The translations under genes were made by a program, and so were the position numbers. The notes under the pieces are model-generated. The model did not search any database and was not told the DNA's origin. It was given only the letters and a program-made list of their open reading frames with translations. Positions 33,900 to 44,923 of a DNA stretch of 64,000 nt are shown in pieces. The stretch lies in contig JAULBX010020743.1 in assembly GCA_032358255.1 (NCBI GenBank), positions 1 through 64,000 of the forward strand, read 5' to 3'. Each line of letters starts with the position of its first letter. The first letter of the stretch is position 1. This DNA is from Heterotrichella gracilis (Eukaryota > Sar > Xanthophyceae > Tribonematales > Xanthonemataceae).

Positions 33900-36800
33900 A
33901 TGGCGAACGTATTCAACAGCTTTGATCTGCTTGAGCTGGGGGACAACCTGCCCAAGACCACAGGCACCAAGAAGAAGAAGAACAAGTCCAAACCCAAGCC
34001 TGCTGCCACTGAGCCTGAGGCCAGTGCAGCCTCTGATGCAGCTACATCAGCACCGTCAGGTCCTGCTCCCAGCGCACCCAAGCCTCAGCAGGCACCAGCA
34101 GCGGCCGGTGCAGCACCTGCAGCTGAGGCAGCTCCCTCCACCTCTGTGGCAACTGTCACTCAAGCAGCAGCAGCTATCAACAGTGCTGACTCGCTGCTGC
34201 AAGTGTTGAAGTCCTGGGAGCAGCAGGTACTCATGGCATAGGCTGTGTTTCAAACCCCTGATTGCTTTGTGGCAGTATTCCCTAACCTATCATTGCAATG
34301 TCTAATAAGTTGTGGTGGTGCGTGTGCAGATAAGCAAGGAGGGGAGCACAGCAGCAGCCTTGAAAGAGGTGAGCGCACATGCCGTCACAATTTCGTCAAT
34401 TTACTATTCACCTTGGGGCAGGCACAGGGCTCAGCGTAGTCTGATGACAGAAAACTGCCTAGCAAAATGTGCATTGCATGCCTCCATTGACCCACTGCGC
34501 AACCCTGCACAGTGCCTCTCACTGCCTCACCCTGCACCTGCCTCAGGCGCTGCTGAAGAGCACAGCGCTTGAGCAAGCAGTGGCCAGCTGCTTCTCGTTC
34601 CCCGTCACACCCCAACACGAGGCCGCCCTCCAGTCCATCCTGGCGCACCTCATCAGCAGTGAACCAGAGCCCTCCCTGCCCTCCCTGCTGTCCTCCAGCA
34701 TCGGGAACCTGTCCCGCCTGGGACCCAGCCTGTCCCCAGACATCGTAGAGAAGTCGCGAGGCGCAGCCGCGGCAGTGGTTGAAGCTCTCAAGGGGGATGG
34801 CCATGTGGGCGATGCCGCAGCAAGCGCCGGCCTGGAGGCCAAGGTGCACAAGCTGGATGCAGACATCGCGGCAAAGGAGGGGAGGGTGCAGAAGGCTGGC
34901 ACGCCAAGGTGGGTGATTGGGGGGAGGGAGATGGCGTGGGAGGGGCATGGCGATGCATCCTGCCCATGGCATGCGGTGCACCAGCAGTTGTGGCATGGAG
35001 AATGGAGGATGTGGCCTAGGCGCATGCCACATGTAACGGATGCGATGTCCTGTGTGGTTCGCCACTAGGCTAGGAACTGGGTGTCCATCACCACATTGCA
35101 ATCTCGCATGCTGACAAAGCCACCCACACCGTCCTCGCCTCCCATGCATCACCGGCCCCGCTCCCCATGCCTCCAGGGACGAGTGCCGCCTGAGTGAGGA
35201 GCTGGTGGGTGCGCTGCGATCCAAGCTGGAGCTGCTAGCTGCACTGAGTGGGGGCCCAGGGGGTGCGGCCATCCACCGGGCGCTGCAGCGCCTGGGGGAG
35301 CTGGCGGCGGTGGGAGCGGACCAGCTCAGGGTGAGTGTGCGGGTGGGGCGGGTGGAGAGTGGATGGCAGCCATGGTGGTATGTGGGGGGCGTGCTGGGTG
35401 TGGGAGGGGGGAGGGGGGGGGCTGGGCCTGGGGGGGGGCATGCTGGGTGGCGGTGATGTATGTAAGATGGCTGGTGGTGCCTGCATGTGCGCATCATGGC
35501 GCTGGCTCTGAACCAGGCGACACGAGTCTGACATGGATAGCAGGGACACTGGTCCCTTGGGCCGCAATGGCCTGCCTTGGCACCCCATTGGCCTGGCATC
35601 TGCAATTACATGCATTTCAGCAACACACCCAGAGCAGTCAGCCTGGCACAGCCCTTGCCCCCCCTGTTCACACCATGCGTTGACCTTGCAAAACCCTAAA
35701 CCCTCTCCCTTCCCTCCTCCAGGAGCTGCAGCTGCTTGAGGCCAGCCTGCAGGGCCGCGCCGCCAGCCAGGAGTCCCAGCAGGCGCAGGCGCTGGCTGGC
35801 ATGAAGCACGAGGAGGCGGTGCTGGGGCAGAGGGAGGCGGAGCTGCAGGGGCAGCTAAGGGTAGGTGAAGCGGGGGAGGGGGCACTATTGAAGGGGGTGG
35901 AAGTGTGTGGGGCAGGTGTCGGCAACGCGGGGTTAGGGCGAAGGGGGGATGGCTGCATCGCGCAGCGGGGGGTAGTTTGCATCATGATGGGGAGGGCAGG
36001 ATCCAAGCAGGGCGGTGGGGTGTACAACAAAAGGAGCAACTTGGATGCACATGCATTGTGCTTCAAGCTGGTTGCGCCATGCATGCATGTCCTCCTCTGC
36101 GTGTAGCTCACCCCCCACCCTCCCCTTGCGCAGGCGCTTGAGGCCCAGCTTGGCGCAGTTCGTCAGCAGGCAGAGGAGGTGGCCTCGCGCCGGGCCCAAG
36201 TGGTGCACAGGCACAGGACGCTGCTGGACTCACTCAAGGTAAGCGGGGCAAGCATACTGTGAAACTGAGTCATGGGCTTCCTGCTGCTGCACATGGCCTT
36301 TGCACGAATGGGTGTCCTGCCTGTGGCAACAGCGTCTAGTGATGATTGCTTAAATACTAACGTTCGACATTTTCAAGAAAAAGAATTTATTTTGTGTTTG
36401 TATTCTTGTTTGCTTATTTCTTTCTATATTATCTAACCATATTTCCTTTCCTCCTGCAGTCCGGAGGCTCGTCTGGCCCTGCGGTGAACCCCGCCCCCTA
36501 CGCGCACCACCTACAGCTGGTGCAGGCGCTGCAGGGGGCGGTGGTGGGCCGCGCGCCGCAAGCGGGTGCGGCAGGCGCGGAGGGTGCGCGGGCCACGGGG
36601 GGCGCATACCTACACCATGCACGCGCACAGATGGCCAGGGGCCTGCAGGTCCAAGCAGAGGTGGGTGCCTGTCATTGGAGGGACAAGGGGGTCTACACCT
36701 TGAAATCGTGTCGTTCGAGGAAAACATTGTGCACAACCTTGGCATCTCTTCCCCATGCGGCAGCGCCCTAGTCGTTGTTACATGTGCCGTGCGCCGCCCG

Positions 36801-38191
36801 TGTGCTGATGTCAACAGATGCACTGGTGAATGGACGTTGGAGATAACTGGTCCCCTTGACGCTTCCTGTGTGTTTTCTGCTTGCAGTCGCTTGAGAAGGT
36901 GCGGTTCTGCAAGGACAAGCTTGCTGCCAACGTGCGCCAGAGTGAGCAGCTCAAGATGCTGGGGGGCAAGGAGGCGCTGCTGGAGAATCTGCGCAAGGAC
37001 AAGGACAGGCTGGAGGCTAAGCTAAAGGTAAGGCAGTGGGCCACAACCCTAGGCGAGGGTGTGGCACCCCTAACCCTTAGGGACATGAACCTGTGCCTGC
37101 ATCGCATGCCTGCTGGTTCCAAGAGCAGGATTCCCTTGCTCACGAGGGGCACCATTGTCGCCGTGGCAGGAAGCTGCCCATGCCTGCAATGCCACCCACT
37201 GGCGGAGCGGGTTGCAACGTTAGAGGTGACGGGTGACCTCAGCATAGTCTGGGGCGGCCAACTATAGGCCGGTGGAGCGCCAATGCCAAATGCCCTCCAC
37301 CAACCTCCCACCACACCCGCATCCCCCACCACCTGCAGGAGGCGCTGCAGGCTGGCGAGGAGGTGGCTCGCGGCGCCGCCTCCACCATCTCAGGCCTGCG
37401 CGCCCACGCCCCGCTGCTGCAGCCGCTGCTGGCCGACCCAGCGGCGCACGCTCTGGTCATGGACATTGAAGCAGCGGCGGCGCAGCTGGCGCAGGCACAG
37501 GAGGCGCTGGTGGAGGCGGCAAACAGCACCGCTCAGGTGCGCGGACCCCGAAACTGCGGCAATCATCCGTCGACAGAATGCATTAAATATTCAGGGAAAG
37601 CGTTGGAAAAAACATGGAAATTATGGAATACATTTCAAATCAATGGTAAAACAATAAATAAAATCTCTGTAATTCTGTCTTCAGGGGCACACAGGACAGT
37701 AAGCCGATGACGGCTTGGAACGCCTTTTGTTTGTTTGTTTGTTTGTAATTCTGTCTTTCATTCGCCACTGCCAAAGTACCAATTCCCAACTTGGTGCCCG
37801 TGTATCTCCCCTCCTGCAGCCCGAGCGGCGCGCCCCAGTGGTGCCCGAACCACCACAGCACCACCACCACCACCAGCCGCCAGCGGCCTTCCAAGGCCCC
37901 CCACCGGCCGGTCCCCCTCCCCCCGCCCCCCCACCACAGCCCCAGGGCCCATCAGTGGAGGAGCTTGAGCAGCGGGTGGCCGCCCTTGAGGAGGACAACA
38001 GGCGCAAGGATGCACAGATAGCGGAGCTCCTAGCCAGCACCAGCGGCCAGGGGGTGGCACACCCTGGGGCCCCACCCCCGGTGATCTTCCCAAATGTGAT
38101 TGCCTGGCAGCCAGTGGGTAACGAGCCGCAGTTGATTGACAACGGGGATGGCCAGGGCAAGGGCAACAAGCCGCGGCCCAGGCAGGCATGA
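33900..38191 (+). CDS. Coiled-coil protein of 678 aa
   Basis: Ten exons (33900-34226, 34330-34368, 34547-34908, 35177-35330, 35723-35860, 36134-36238, 36460-36660, 36887-37027, 37339-37536, 37820-38191) with matching phases give 678 aa. The start MANVFNSFDLLELGDN is followed by a Lys cluster (KKKKNKSKPK) and an Ala/Pro/Ser-rich stretch. The middle is heptad-rich: LLEASLQGRAASQESQQAQA, LEAQLGAVRQQAEEVASRRA and LRKDKDRLEAKLK. A His/Pro-rich stretch (HHHHHQPP) follows, then a last coiled coil (EELEQRVAALEEDNRRKDAQ) and a basic C-terminus. I do not recognise the family; the architecture suits a structural or scaffold protein. Most exons are multiples of three with phase 0, which allows exon skipping without frameshift. 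A TGTAA word near 38535 is a possible polyadenylation signal. Confidence 0.8.
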
Positions 38192-39193
38192 GGAGCTGGG
38201 TGGGCGCCGAGGGAAGGTTGTGTCTGCTTTACAACCTCACCCCAGGTGAATGTGGGGAAACGCTATTGAAGACAGTACTATCGTCTTTTTTTCCAAAAGT
38301 ACACTTTTGTGGAGGTTTGCTCAGGGCAAGGGCGGCGCAGCGATACCAGTGCATTTAAGCGCCTTTTGCACTCCTTGAGAAATGAGAATTGCACATTGTA
38401 GATTCTAAACAGCTCTGAACAGTTTACTGCAAATGCCTGCCTGTCCCAGGTCTGTAGGCACCTCTGATTCACAATTCACTGGGACTGTCCACTGGCAGTA
38501 GTAGAGTGCTGTGGGATTCCAATGAAAGAAAGCAGATGTAACACTTTACAGTCAGCACTACCGTAGTGTACGGTCATTCTTTATCATTATGATCATTTTT
38601 GTGGTGTGGCCAGGGCATGCACTTTTTAGTGCCCGCATTAATCATTATTCATGAATATTGTGCGCATGTTTATGCCAGACTGGGCCTGTAAGCACATCTA
38701 TGTTGGTAAACCAGTACTACCACAGACTGTAATCATTGCGGCATGGGTGCTTAACTAGTCACAACCAGCTAAGCTGACTCAGGAGCCCATATGGGGCTCG
38801 ACCGGCCCGGGACAAATATATATAAGGGCCTGACCTTCCATTGGAGGAAACCGGGCATGCCATGATTGAATCACTATGGCAGTGGAAACCCGGTTGGCAA
38901 TGGCTTTATGGTCCAGGGCACTTGAGCGCATCGGACATTAATTTTCCGATTAAATCAGGCAATTTGCCAAAGTGGGTTAAAGGTTGGATCCACTAGCAGG
39001 CCAATTGTTGAACAGGATCCATGACAGTGTCAAATGAAAATCAGATTCAAGTGCTTGCACTGGCAATGAACTCATTCAATGCAGTGCATGCCACTCTCAG
39101 TGACCAATACAAAATGATCGAGTTGAACACAATGGATTGGAATATCCCGCATGTGCTGAAATTTTGATATTGATTCAGATTGATTGCCCACGG
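38192..39193. other. Intergenic between convergent genes
   Basis: About 1 kb, AT-rich, with no coding frame recognised. Confidence 0.45.
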
Positions 39194-40906
39194 CTATAGG
39201 TGATCAGCAACATCCAGCTGCCTCATCAGGTGGAGAAGTCCTGCAGCATTCACGGATGGCCCCGGCCTAGGCCTGCGTACGCGCTGCCCAGGGCTGCTGG
39301 CCCCCTCGCTGCCTTGGACCATCTCCCACGCCTCTGCAGAGTCTGACGCGCTCGCACCTACAAGGACACATGTGTGGCCTGGATGCTGTGGCGCTGCCAG
39401 GAAAGGGACTGAACACAGTTGTGTAGACAAAAGAACAGCTACACATGGCATTAGTACATGGCCATCATAAAATCTTGTCGCAGAACCTATTTCTGGCAAT
39501 GGGGCGTCAGCAGTGGCAGGTGGAATGGCAATTGAAGGACAGACTACATCTTGAAGCTTAGTGGTGGTAGGGTAAGGAGTGGGAGCAAGAACTTTTACCA
39601 ATGGATCCAGCCCTACGGGGCTCTTCAGAGTTGCCTGCAATGCGGCGCGCAATGGCGTTGTGCACCTCCCTGCAGCTGTCCCTGCAGTGCGTCCAGGGGC
39701 CCATGGCATGTGCAAAGATTTGGTCCCGGCTTGGGGTGATATCTCCACCACAGCCTGCGCATGTGCCAGGGAACCGCGCAAGCAACCTGCCCAGGCCACA
39801 CATCCAGTGATTGCTGCACACACATTTGCCTGATAGCTCAGCTGGAGGCGCGTCAAGCAATGTGATGCAAATGCAGTAGATATCATTCTTGTCTGCAGTG
39901 TACGCATGTGCAGGGATGCTCAGAGGAAAGCATAGTGTATTGACAACAATGCAATGGCACATTGTTGAACGTACTGCATGTGCAAGGATAATCGTTGCAA
40001 ATTCAGCAGCAACAATTCCCAATCAGGCATGTAGTATCCACTGACTGCGTGAATCTGCGCAGATGCCTGCACGCGCAAGGTGCCACTGCCACTACTGCAA
40101 AAGGACTTTATTCTAAGGCGTGGCGTGGGCATTTTTAACCGCAGGAAAGGCAAATGGACGATGCATTCTGTGCCTCCTCACCTGCGCCTGGTGCAGTCAT
40201 GAGACAGCAGCCTCGACACATTGCCCTCCCCAAAGTCCTGCAACCTGCCACACTTGAGGTGCATCCAACCACCGCCACCGCTGGCTGGGCTGAAGATCTG
40301 CTGTCCCTGCATGAGCCTGGCATGGCACCTGGGGCACTCCTCCCCTTGGAATCCTGATTTGCAGCATGAGATCAGGAGGGTGTTGGATTGGTCGGAGCGA
40401 TTGGCTGGGTATCTGGAATTGAGGCTGTGTGCTTGCTGGATGATGGTACCACCGGTGTAGCTGGGAGGCCGGTACTTGCTGGATGTGAATGTGGATGTGG
40501 ACGAGCATTGGGATGAAGAAGAGGCTCTGGTCGTGGTTGTGGTTGTGGATGTGGCTGAGGATGTGGATATGGCTGAGGATGTGGCTGTGGCGATAGATGT
40601 GGCTGTGGCTGTGGCTGTGGCAGTGGCAGTGGATGTGAACGTGGCTCAAGATCGCCAGCTGCTGCTGCTGTTGCTGTCACTGTGCTTTAATGTTTGCACC
40701 AGCTCATTGAGGGAGTGTATGCAGCGCGGAGCGTTGTGGATCCAGCAGCCCAGCTTGTGGCCAATGATTGGCTGGCCAAGCTCAATGGCATGCTTGCACC
40801 CGGGGCAGGTACCAGTGTAGCGCGCAGTCAGCCTGCATGCATTGGCGTCGCGTGTCAAACACATCACCACAAGGATGCCACCCGTTGGCCAATCCCAATG
40901 GTCCAT
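39194..40906 (-). CDS. Protein with three CxxC...H..C zinc-binding modules
   Basis: Minus-strand exons 40832-40681, 40353-40182, 39786-39599 and 39357-39194 agree in phase (1, 2, 1). Each of the first three carries one module: GTCPGCKHAIELGQPIIGHK then WIHNAPRC; CPRCHARLMQGQQIFSP then WMHLKC; TCAGCGGDITPSRDQIFAHA then WTHCRDSC. The pattern (CxxC, hydrophobic I/L, a G/S-x-Q-I turn, then W-x-H and a last Cys) resembles zf-PARP-type or other treble-clef zinc fingers; metal binding is inferred from spacing. The last exon is a Ser/Arg/Pro-rich tail ending LLHLMRQLDVADHL. The frame is open upstream of the first exon, so the start may be the ATG at 40906 or 40864, or an unseen 5' exon. Plus-strand genes at 42.6-43.8 kb carry the same module. 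Confidence 0.6.
40480..40640. repeat. GTGGCT/GTGGAT hexanucleotide repeat
   Basis: A degenerate six-base repeat (GATGTGGCTGAGGATGTGG and relatives) fills the middle of the 327-base intron between the first two zinc-module exons. It would encode His/Pro or Val/Asp dipeptides if translated, but the splice phases place it in the intron. Confidence 0.7.
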
Positions 40907-41107
40907 GCCATTGCCATGTGAGGGAATCCCTTCAGAATTTATTCCTTTAGAAATCCTTCACAATTTAAAGTTGTAGGATATCTCGATGTACATTGCAATA
41001 CCAGGTCCATCATGGGTATGGTCACAAATCGGGTAATGTCTTATCATATGTGAATCGTGGGGATCATCATCATGTCTTATCATCAACATTTATCCATCTA
41101 ACACCTC

Positions 41108-41141
41108 ATTTACACACAACATTATAATGTTGTGTGTAAAT
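41108..41141. repeat. 34-bp perfect palindrome
   Basis: The arm ATTTACACACAACATTA is followed at once by its exact reverse complement, with no spacer. It lies between the two divergent zinc-module genes. It could extrude as a cruciform, act as a dimeric protein-binding site, or be the trace of a small inverted-repeat element. Confidence 0.9.
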
Positions 41142-41304
41142 TGTCAGTTGCCAGTCTAGTGTTATAAATCGCTGACCCAAGGGTAAAACTTTCGCTGACA
41201 CAGGTTAACCTGCAAAACCCCTGCCCTTCAAGCCCTGCCGGGGTGGGAGCGTAACCAAATATCGTCATGGGCGTACTCCAGTAAATGCTAAAACCGAGTC
41301 TTTT

Positions 41305-41673
41305 TTAAAGGCGATCGAGAAAGGCAACCGCTTTCATTGTGGGCCACAGCCCCTTGCCAACCGGGTTACAAGCCAATACATATGATACCCAAACTTCCCG
41401 TCGGTTATCGCAGTTGGGGGAAACAAGATCAGCCGCAGACACAGTGACTGCCCGATACGCATACAATACGAAGAGCTGCTGTGCACATCCTGGAGAAAAA
41501 TGCCTCCAGCGTTTGTCGGCCTCTGTGGCGGGGGTCCTGTCACGGGCTGCAACAGTGGTGTAAATGATGTCTCCAAGTACCACTTTCTCATTGCATCCTT
41601 CGCAAATTGTGTCAATCGAGTCGAAACTGCACGGGGTGATTTCGATCTGGTTGACGTGATTGGGGAACAGCAT
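41305..41673 (-). other. Possible isolated zinc-module exon
   Basis: An open frame on the minus strand carries ICEGCNEKVVLGDIIYT followed by RWRHFSPGC, the same CxxC and W-x-H...C layout as the neighbouring modules. I could not join it in phase to the gene at 39194-40906. It may be an upstream exon, a separate small gene, or a decayed module. Confidence 0.35.
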
Positions 41674-42569
41674 GGCTGCAAGTTACAGTGTCACCCGTGG
41701 GAGCTCAGAGGCCCCTAGGGCGAAAGTTGGCTAATACAGACTCTGTCTGGCAAGCCTCAGGCCAGGCTCTACAAGGACGAAGCTGAAGATAGCAGGGTCT
41801 ATGCGACAATTAGCGCTGCGCAGTTGGGCAGCTGCTAGAAGGCACTCTTAGACATGCCAACGCACCTTTACTATATGCTGGCGAGCACTTGTGAAAGCTT
41901 TCCAGCAGCCGAGCATTGCTCAGCTGCATCAAACCGGCGGTTTGCCAAACCGTTTGATGCCCCGGTTATCAAACATAAAATCAGGGGCCATGCTGACCTT
42001 GCAAAAATTCAGTGCAGTCACACGAAGTGCCTGGTGCTCATTGCAAGGGCCCTAGCGACCTTGCCCGGGCCTGGATTTACAAGGTCGCCCCAGAAACGGT
42101 AGTGACTCCAGCCAGGCAGGACACATACCACGCGCGGAGGCAGTCACTGTTCACATGACCAGTTTAACTTACTAACTTCTTGTATCATTTACGATGCAAG
42201 GTCAGCCGGCTTCTGAGTGTAAATACTAAAATTATTCAGGGAACAGAAGTTAACTCGCGATTGCCCGGTGTACACACATTAATTGCTTAACAGTTTTCAA
42301 AGTGTCGAGATGCAAAATACCGTGCATCTGCAGATCCATTGAAGGTGTGAACTCGTATTGAATACGGAATTTCCCAAACAGTTTTACTAGAACCTGGGGC
42401 CAATCCTCGAAGAAATCCAATGGAAGACCATGATGAACCGCTGCATACTCCTCCTCGGAGGCTTCCTGCGCCCAGCTTTGCCCATGACTGCACTTCCCCA
42501 TGCAAACTGTGTAGCAACCCCAGCCCAGCACCATCACCACAAACATACTTTGTCCCTGGAGCCAACCCC

Positions 42570-43771
42570 ATGGCCACCCCCCTCACCAGTGCCAACAGCC
42601 CCCAGTTTCGCCACTCCATGCGCAACAGCCTCATGGTGACAATCAGCACATGCAGCGGGAACAAGCGCTGCACACGCTGTGGCAAGAGGCTCATGCGGGG
42701 CACCAGGATGTTCTCCCCCCTGGCAAACCCTGCAGACCCTGAGGGTGCACTTTCTGACAGTGCTCCCCTTGGCGGTGGTGATGGGGAGGATGACATGGCA
42801 GCGCCACGTGGTTCACATGACATGGTGCTGTGGGTGCACCTGGCATGCGCCACTCTTGAAGACTTTGGCGCTGTGGCTGTGGGGGAGCTGGTGCTGCAAG
42901 AGGATGACATCAATGCGCCCAGGCAAGTGGCGAATTGCACCATGTCACGTTATTGCATGCCCATTGGCAAGATTGGAGTGCCAGGGTGATTGGTTTGACG
43001 TCATGCCAGTACTGCGCTTTATGGCTTGTGTCATGGGCCATGTGCCCGCCGGGGCCGCATGGCACTAAAACGTCACATGATTACATACCATGCTTGAATG
43101 TGATTGATATGCGCGTTTATATACATGCACTCAACGTTTTTGATCAAAGTGGTTGCTGTTTACAGTGCATGCTGCCAATATGGTGCAATGCCATATGGTC
43201 TATGGTGCAGCATCGATTAGCTGTAATGCACGCAACATTTGCAATCCCTGCAGCAGTCATTTTGAGCTTTACATACTTTTCAACTTGAAAAGCATACTGA
43301 AGAGTTGCATATATTTGCATTGCAGAAATTAATAAATTGATAATAGAGATAATAATTACGCTCCTCTTTGCATTGCAGGATGTCTGCAAATTTTGGGGGT
43401 ACAGGATGCATAGGCTGCAGGGGACGTATCCAGCGTCGGCAAACCATTTTCCAACACAAAATGGCATGGATGCATGCTGATGACGAATGCAGACTGAACG
43501 CAAACAACCTCATCAGGAGTGTCATCCCAGACCAGTTCCTCAGGAGGCAGTGGCGCCAGTGGTGCTGGAGGCACCAGAGGCGGCAGAGGCGGCAGAGGTG
43601 GCAGCGGTACCAGTGGCGCCAGTGGTGCTGGAGGCGCCAGTTGGGCCAGGTTGGCCCGATCTGGACTCTGATGCAGAGTCAGCACCACAACCATCTGAGT
43701 CAGATTCAGACGCTGCCGCCACGTCCAAGCCTGAGATTGATACCCTGGTGGAAGACTTTGTATTGCTGTGA
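42570..43771 (+). CDS. Two-module zinc-binding protein, partly resolved
   Basis: Exon 1 runs to 42922 and carries RCTRCGKRLMRGTRMFSP followed, after an acidic insert, by WVHLACA. Exon 2 begins at 43379 and carries GCIGCRGRIQRRQTIFQHK then WMHADDEC. The first module is strikingly close to CPRCHARLMQGQQIFSP of the minus-strand gene at 39.2-40.9 kb, so the two genes are divergent relatives. The intron has a GC donor (AG then GCAAGT) and keeps frame. The likely start is MATPLTSANS at 42570; the frame is open further upstream to 42420. After the second module the frame is unclear: a C-terminal acidic tail (DLDSDAESAP, DTLVEDFVLL, stop at 43771) is convincing but in another frame, so a short intron or a frameshift lies near 43500-43550. 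Confidence 0.5.
43545..43655 (+). repeat. GGCGCC/GGCAGA-rich low-complexity exon segment
   Basis: A degenerate repeat in which the unit AGTGGCGCCAGTGGTGCTGG occurs twice. It is Ala/Pro/Val/Glu-rich in the frame that leads to the acidic tail, Gly/Ser-rich in the next and Trp/Arg/Gln-rich in the third, which is why the correct frame is hard to choose. Confidence 0.6.
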
Positions 43772-44923
43772 GGACTTGCAACCTGAGTGAGTGGCACAGG
43801 GTGTGCACGCATGCGGGAGACGTTTGAAATTTTCTGAGAAAGAAAAGAAAGAAAGGGAATACACAAAGGTGGAGTTTTGGGTCCGGGCCACAGGCAGATG
43901 CCAGGGCACCACAGCACGGCTGAGCCAGAATGGCTGGTCAAGCCAATTCAGTTGATGATTCGAATGAGAACCTGAGGCTGCCTGGCAGCCAACCGTTGTG
44001 GCATCATGGTGCACACATTGTGCAGCTAGGTGGTGAATGCAATAGTCCATGATGATGTGTTGTGTTATTGCAATTTGGCTGGGCTTTGGCATTGCTGTTG
44101 GCCCACCGGGTGCAGCTGGTTGAACTTGATATGGCATTGCCATTGGGTGTGAGTTGCTGATCAGGTAATCAAGGTGCACTTAGGTTTAGCACTGCCATGT
44201 GTCCTTTCTTACATCTGTTCCTGTAACAGACGTTTATTGAATTATTCACTTTGACAAATCAGATGCCGCAGCCGCTGCTATCACTGACTGAGTATACAAT
44301 GTTAACACAATGTCATCTGATGCAGTATCACTTGTTGCATTAACGATCAAAATAGGAGTGTGAAACTTTCTCAAAATGGATGTGGGTACTGCGTTGTGAC
44401 CCAATGGGACCTAATTAGTTGACAAGGTTAATTACCAATTTGTACATTAGCACTGTACAATTCATTGTAATAAACTACAAGGAACTTCTTGAAGACCCTC
44501 AAACCGAGCACGTGCCAGAACCATATTGCAATACTGAACACCCAGCTGGATCACTCGCTGGATCACAGTGGGTCGAGGCAACTGCGGCCCGTACAGCAAC
44601 TCATAAAAGGTTCAATATTGGCATGCATGCATTCATGCATCAATTGTCATGATGATCACAGCTCAGTCCTGGAGGGAAATTCCGATTGCGCATTTGGAAG
44701 CAAGCAACCATAATAGTCCTTACTGGGGAATTGCAACCTTACGTTGGCACACCCATTCAAGCTCTATGGCCCATTATGCCCATATATAGGTCGTCTGAGC
44801 ACTCCATCTAACACACGGGTGACAACCGCACTGTTGCTGTTCCTCCCGTTGTTGCCTCCTGCTGTGAAACTGCTAGGTGAATGCAACAGTGCACCTTGCC
44901 CCAGGCTAGGCTTGCACCGTGAT
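43772..44923. other. Intergenic between convergent genes
   Basis: About 1.15 kb, AT-rich, with no coding frame recognised. It holds the 3' ends of the plus-strand zinc-module gene and the minus-strand PRKRIP1 gene. Confidence 0.45.

Noticed and set aside
40372-40680. Minus-strand open frame rich in Pro-Gln-Pro-His, and another rich in His-Ser
   Set aside because: Translation of the GTGGCT/GTGGAT hexanucleotide repeat. Splice phases of the zinc-module exons place it inside an intron.
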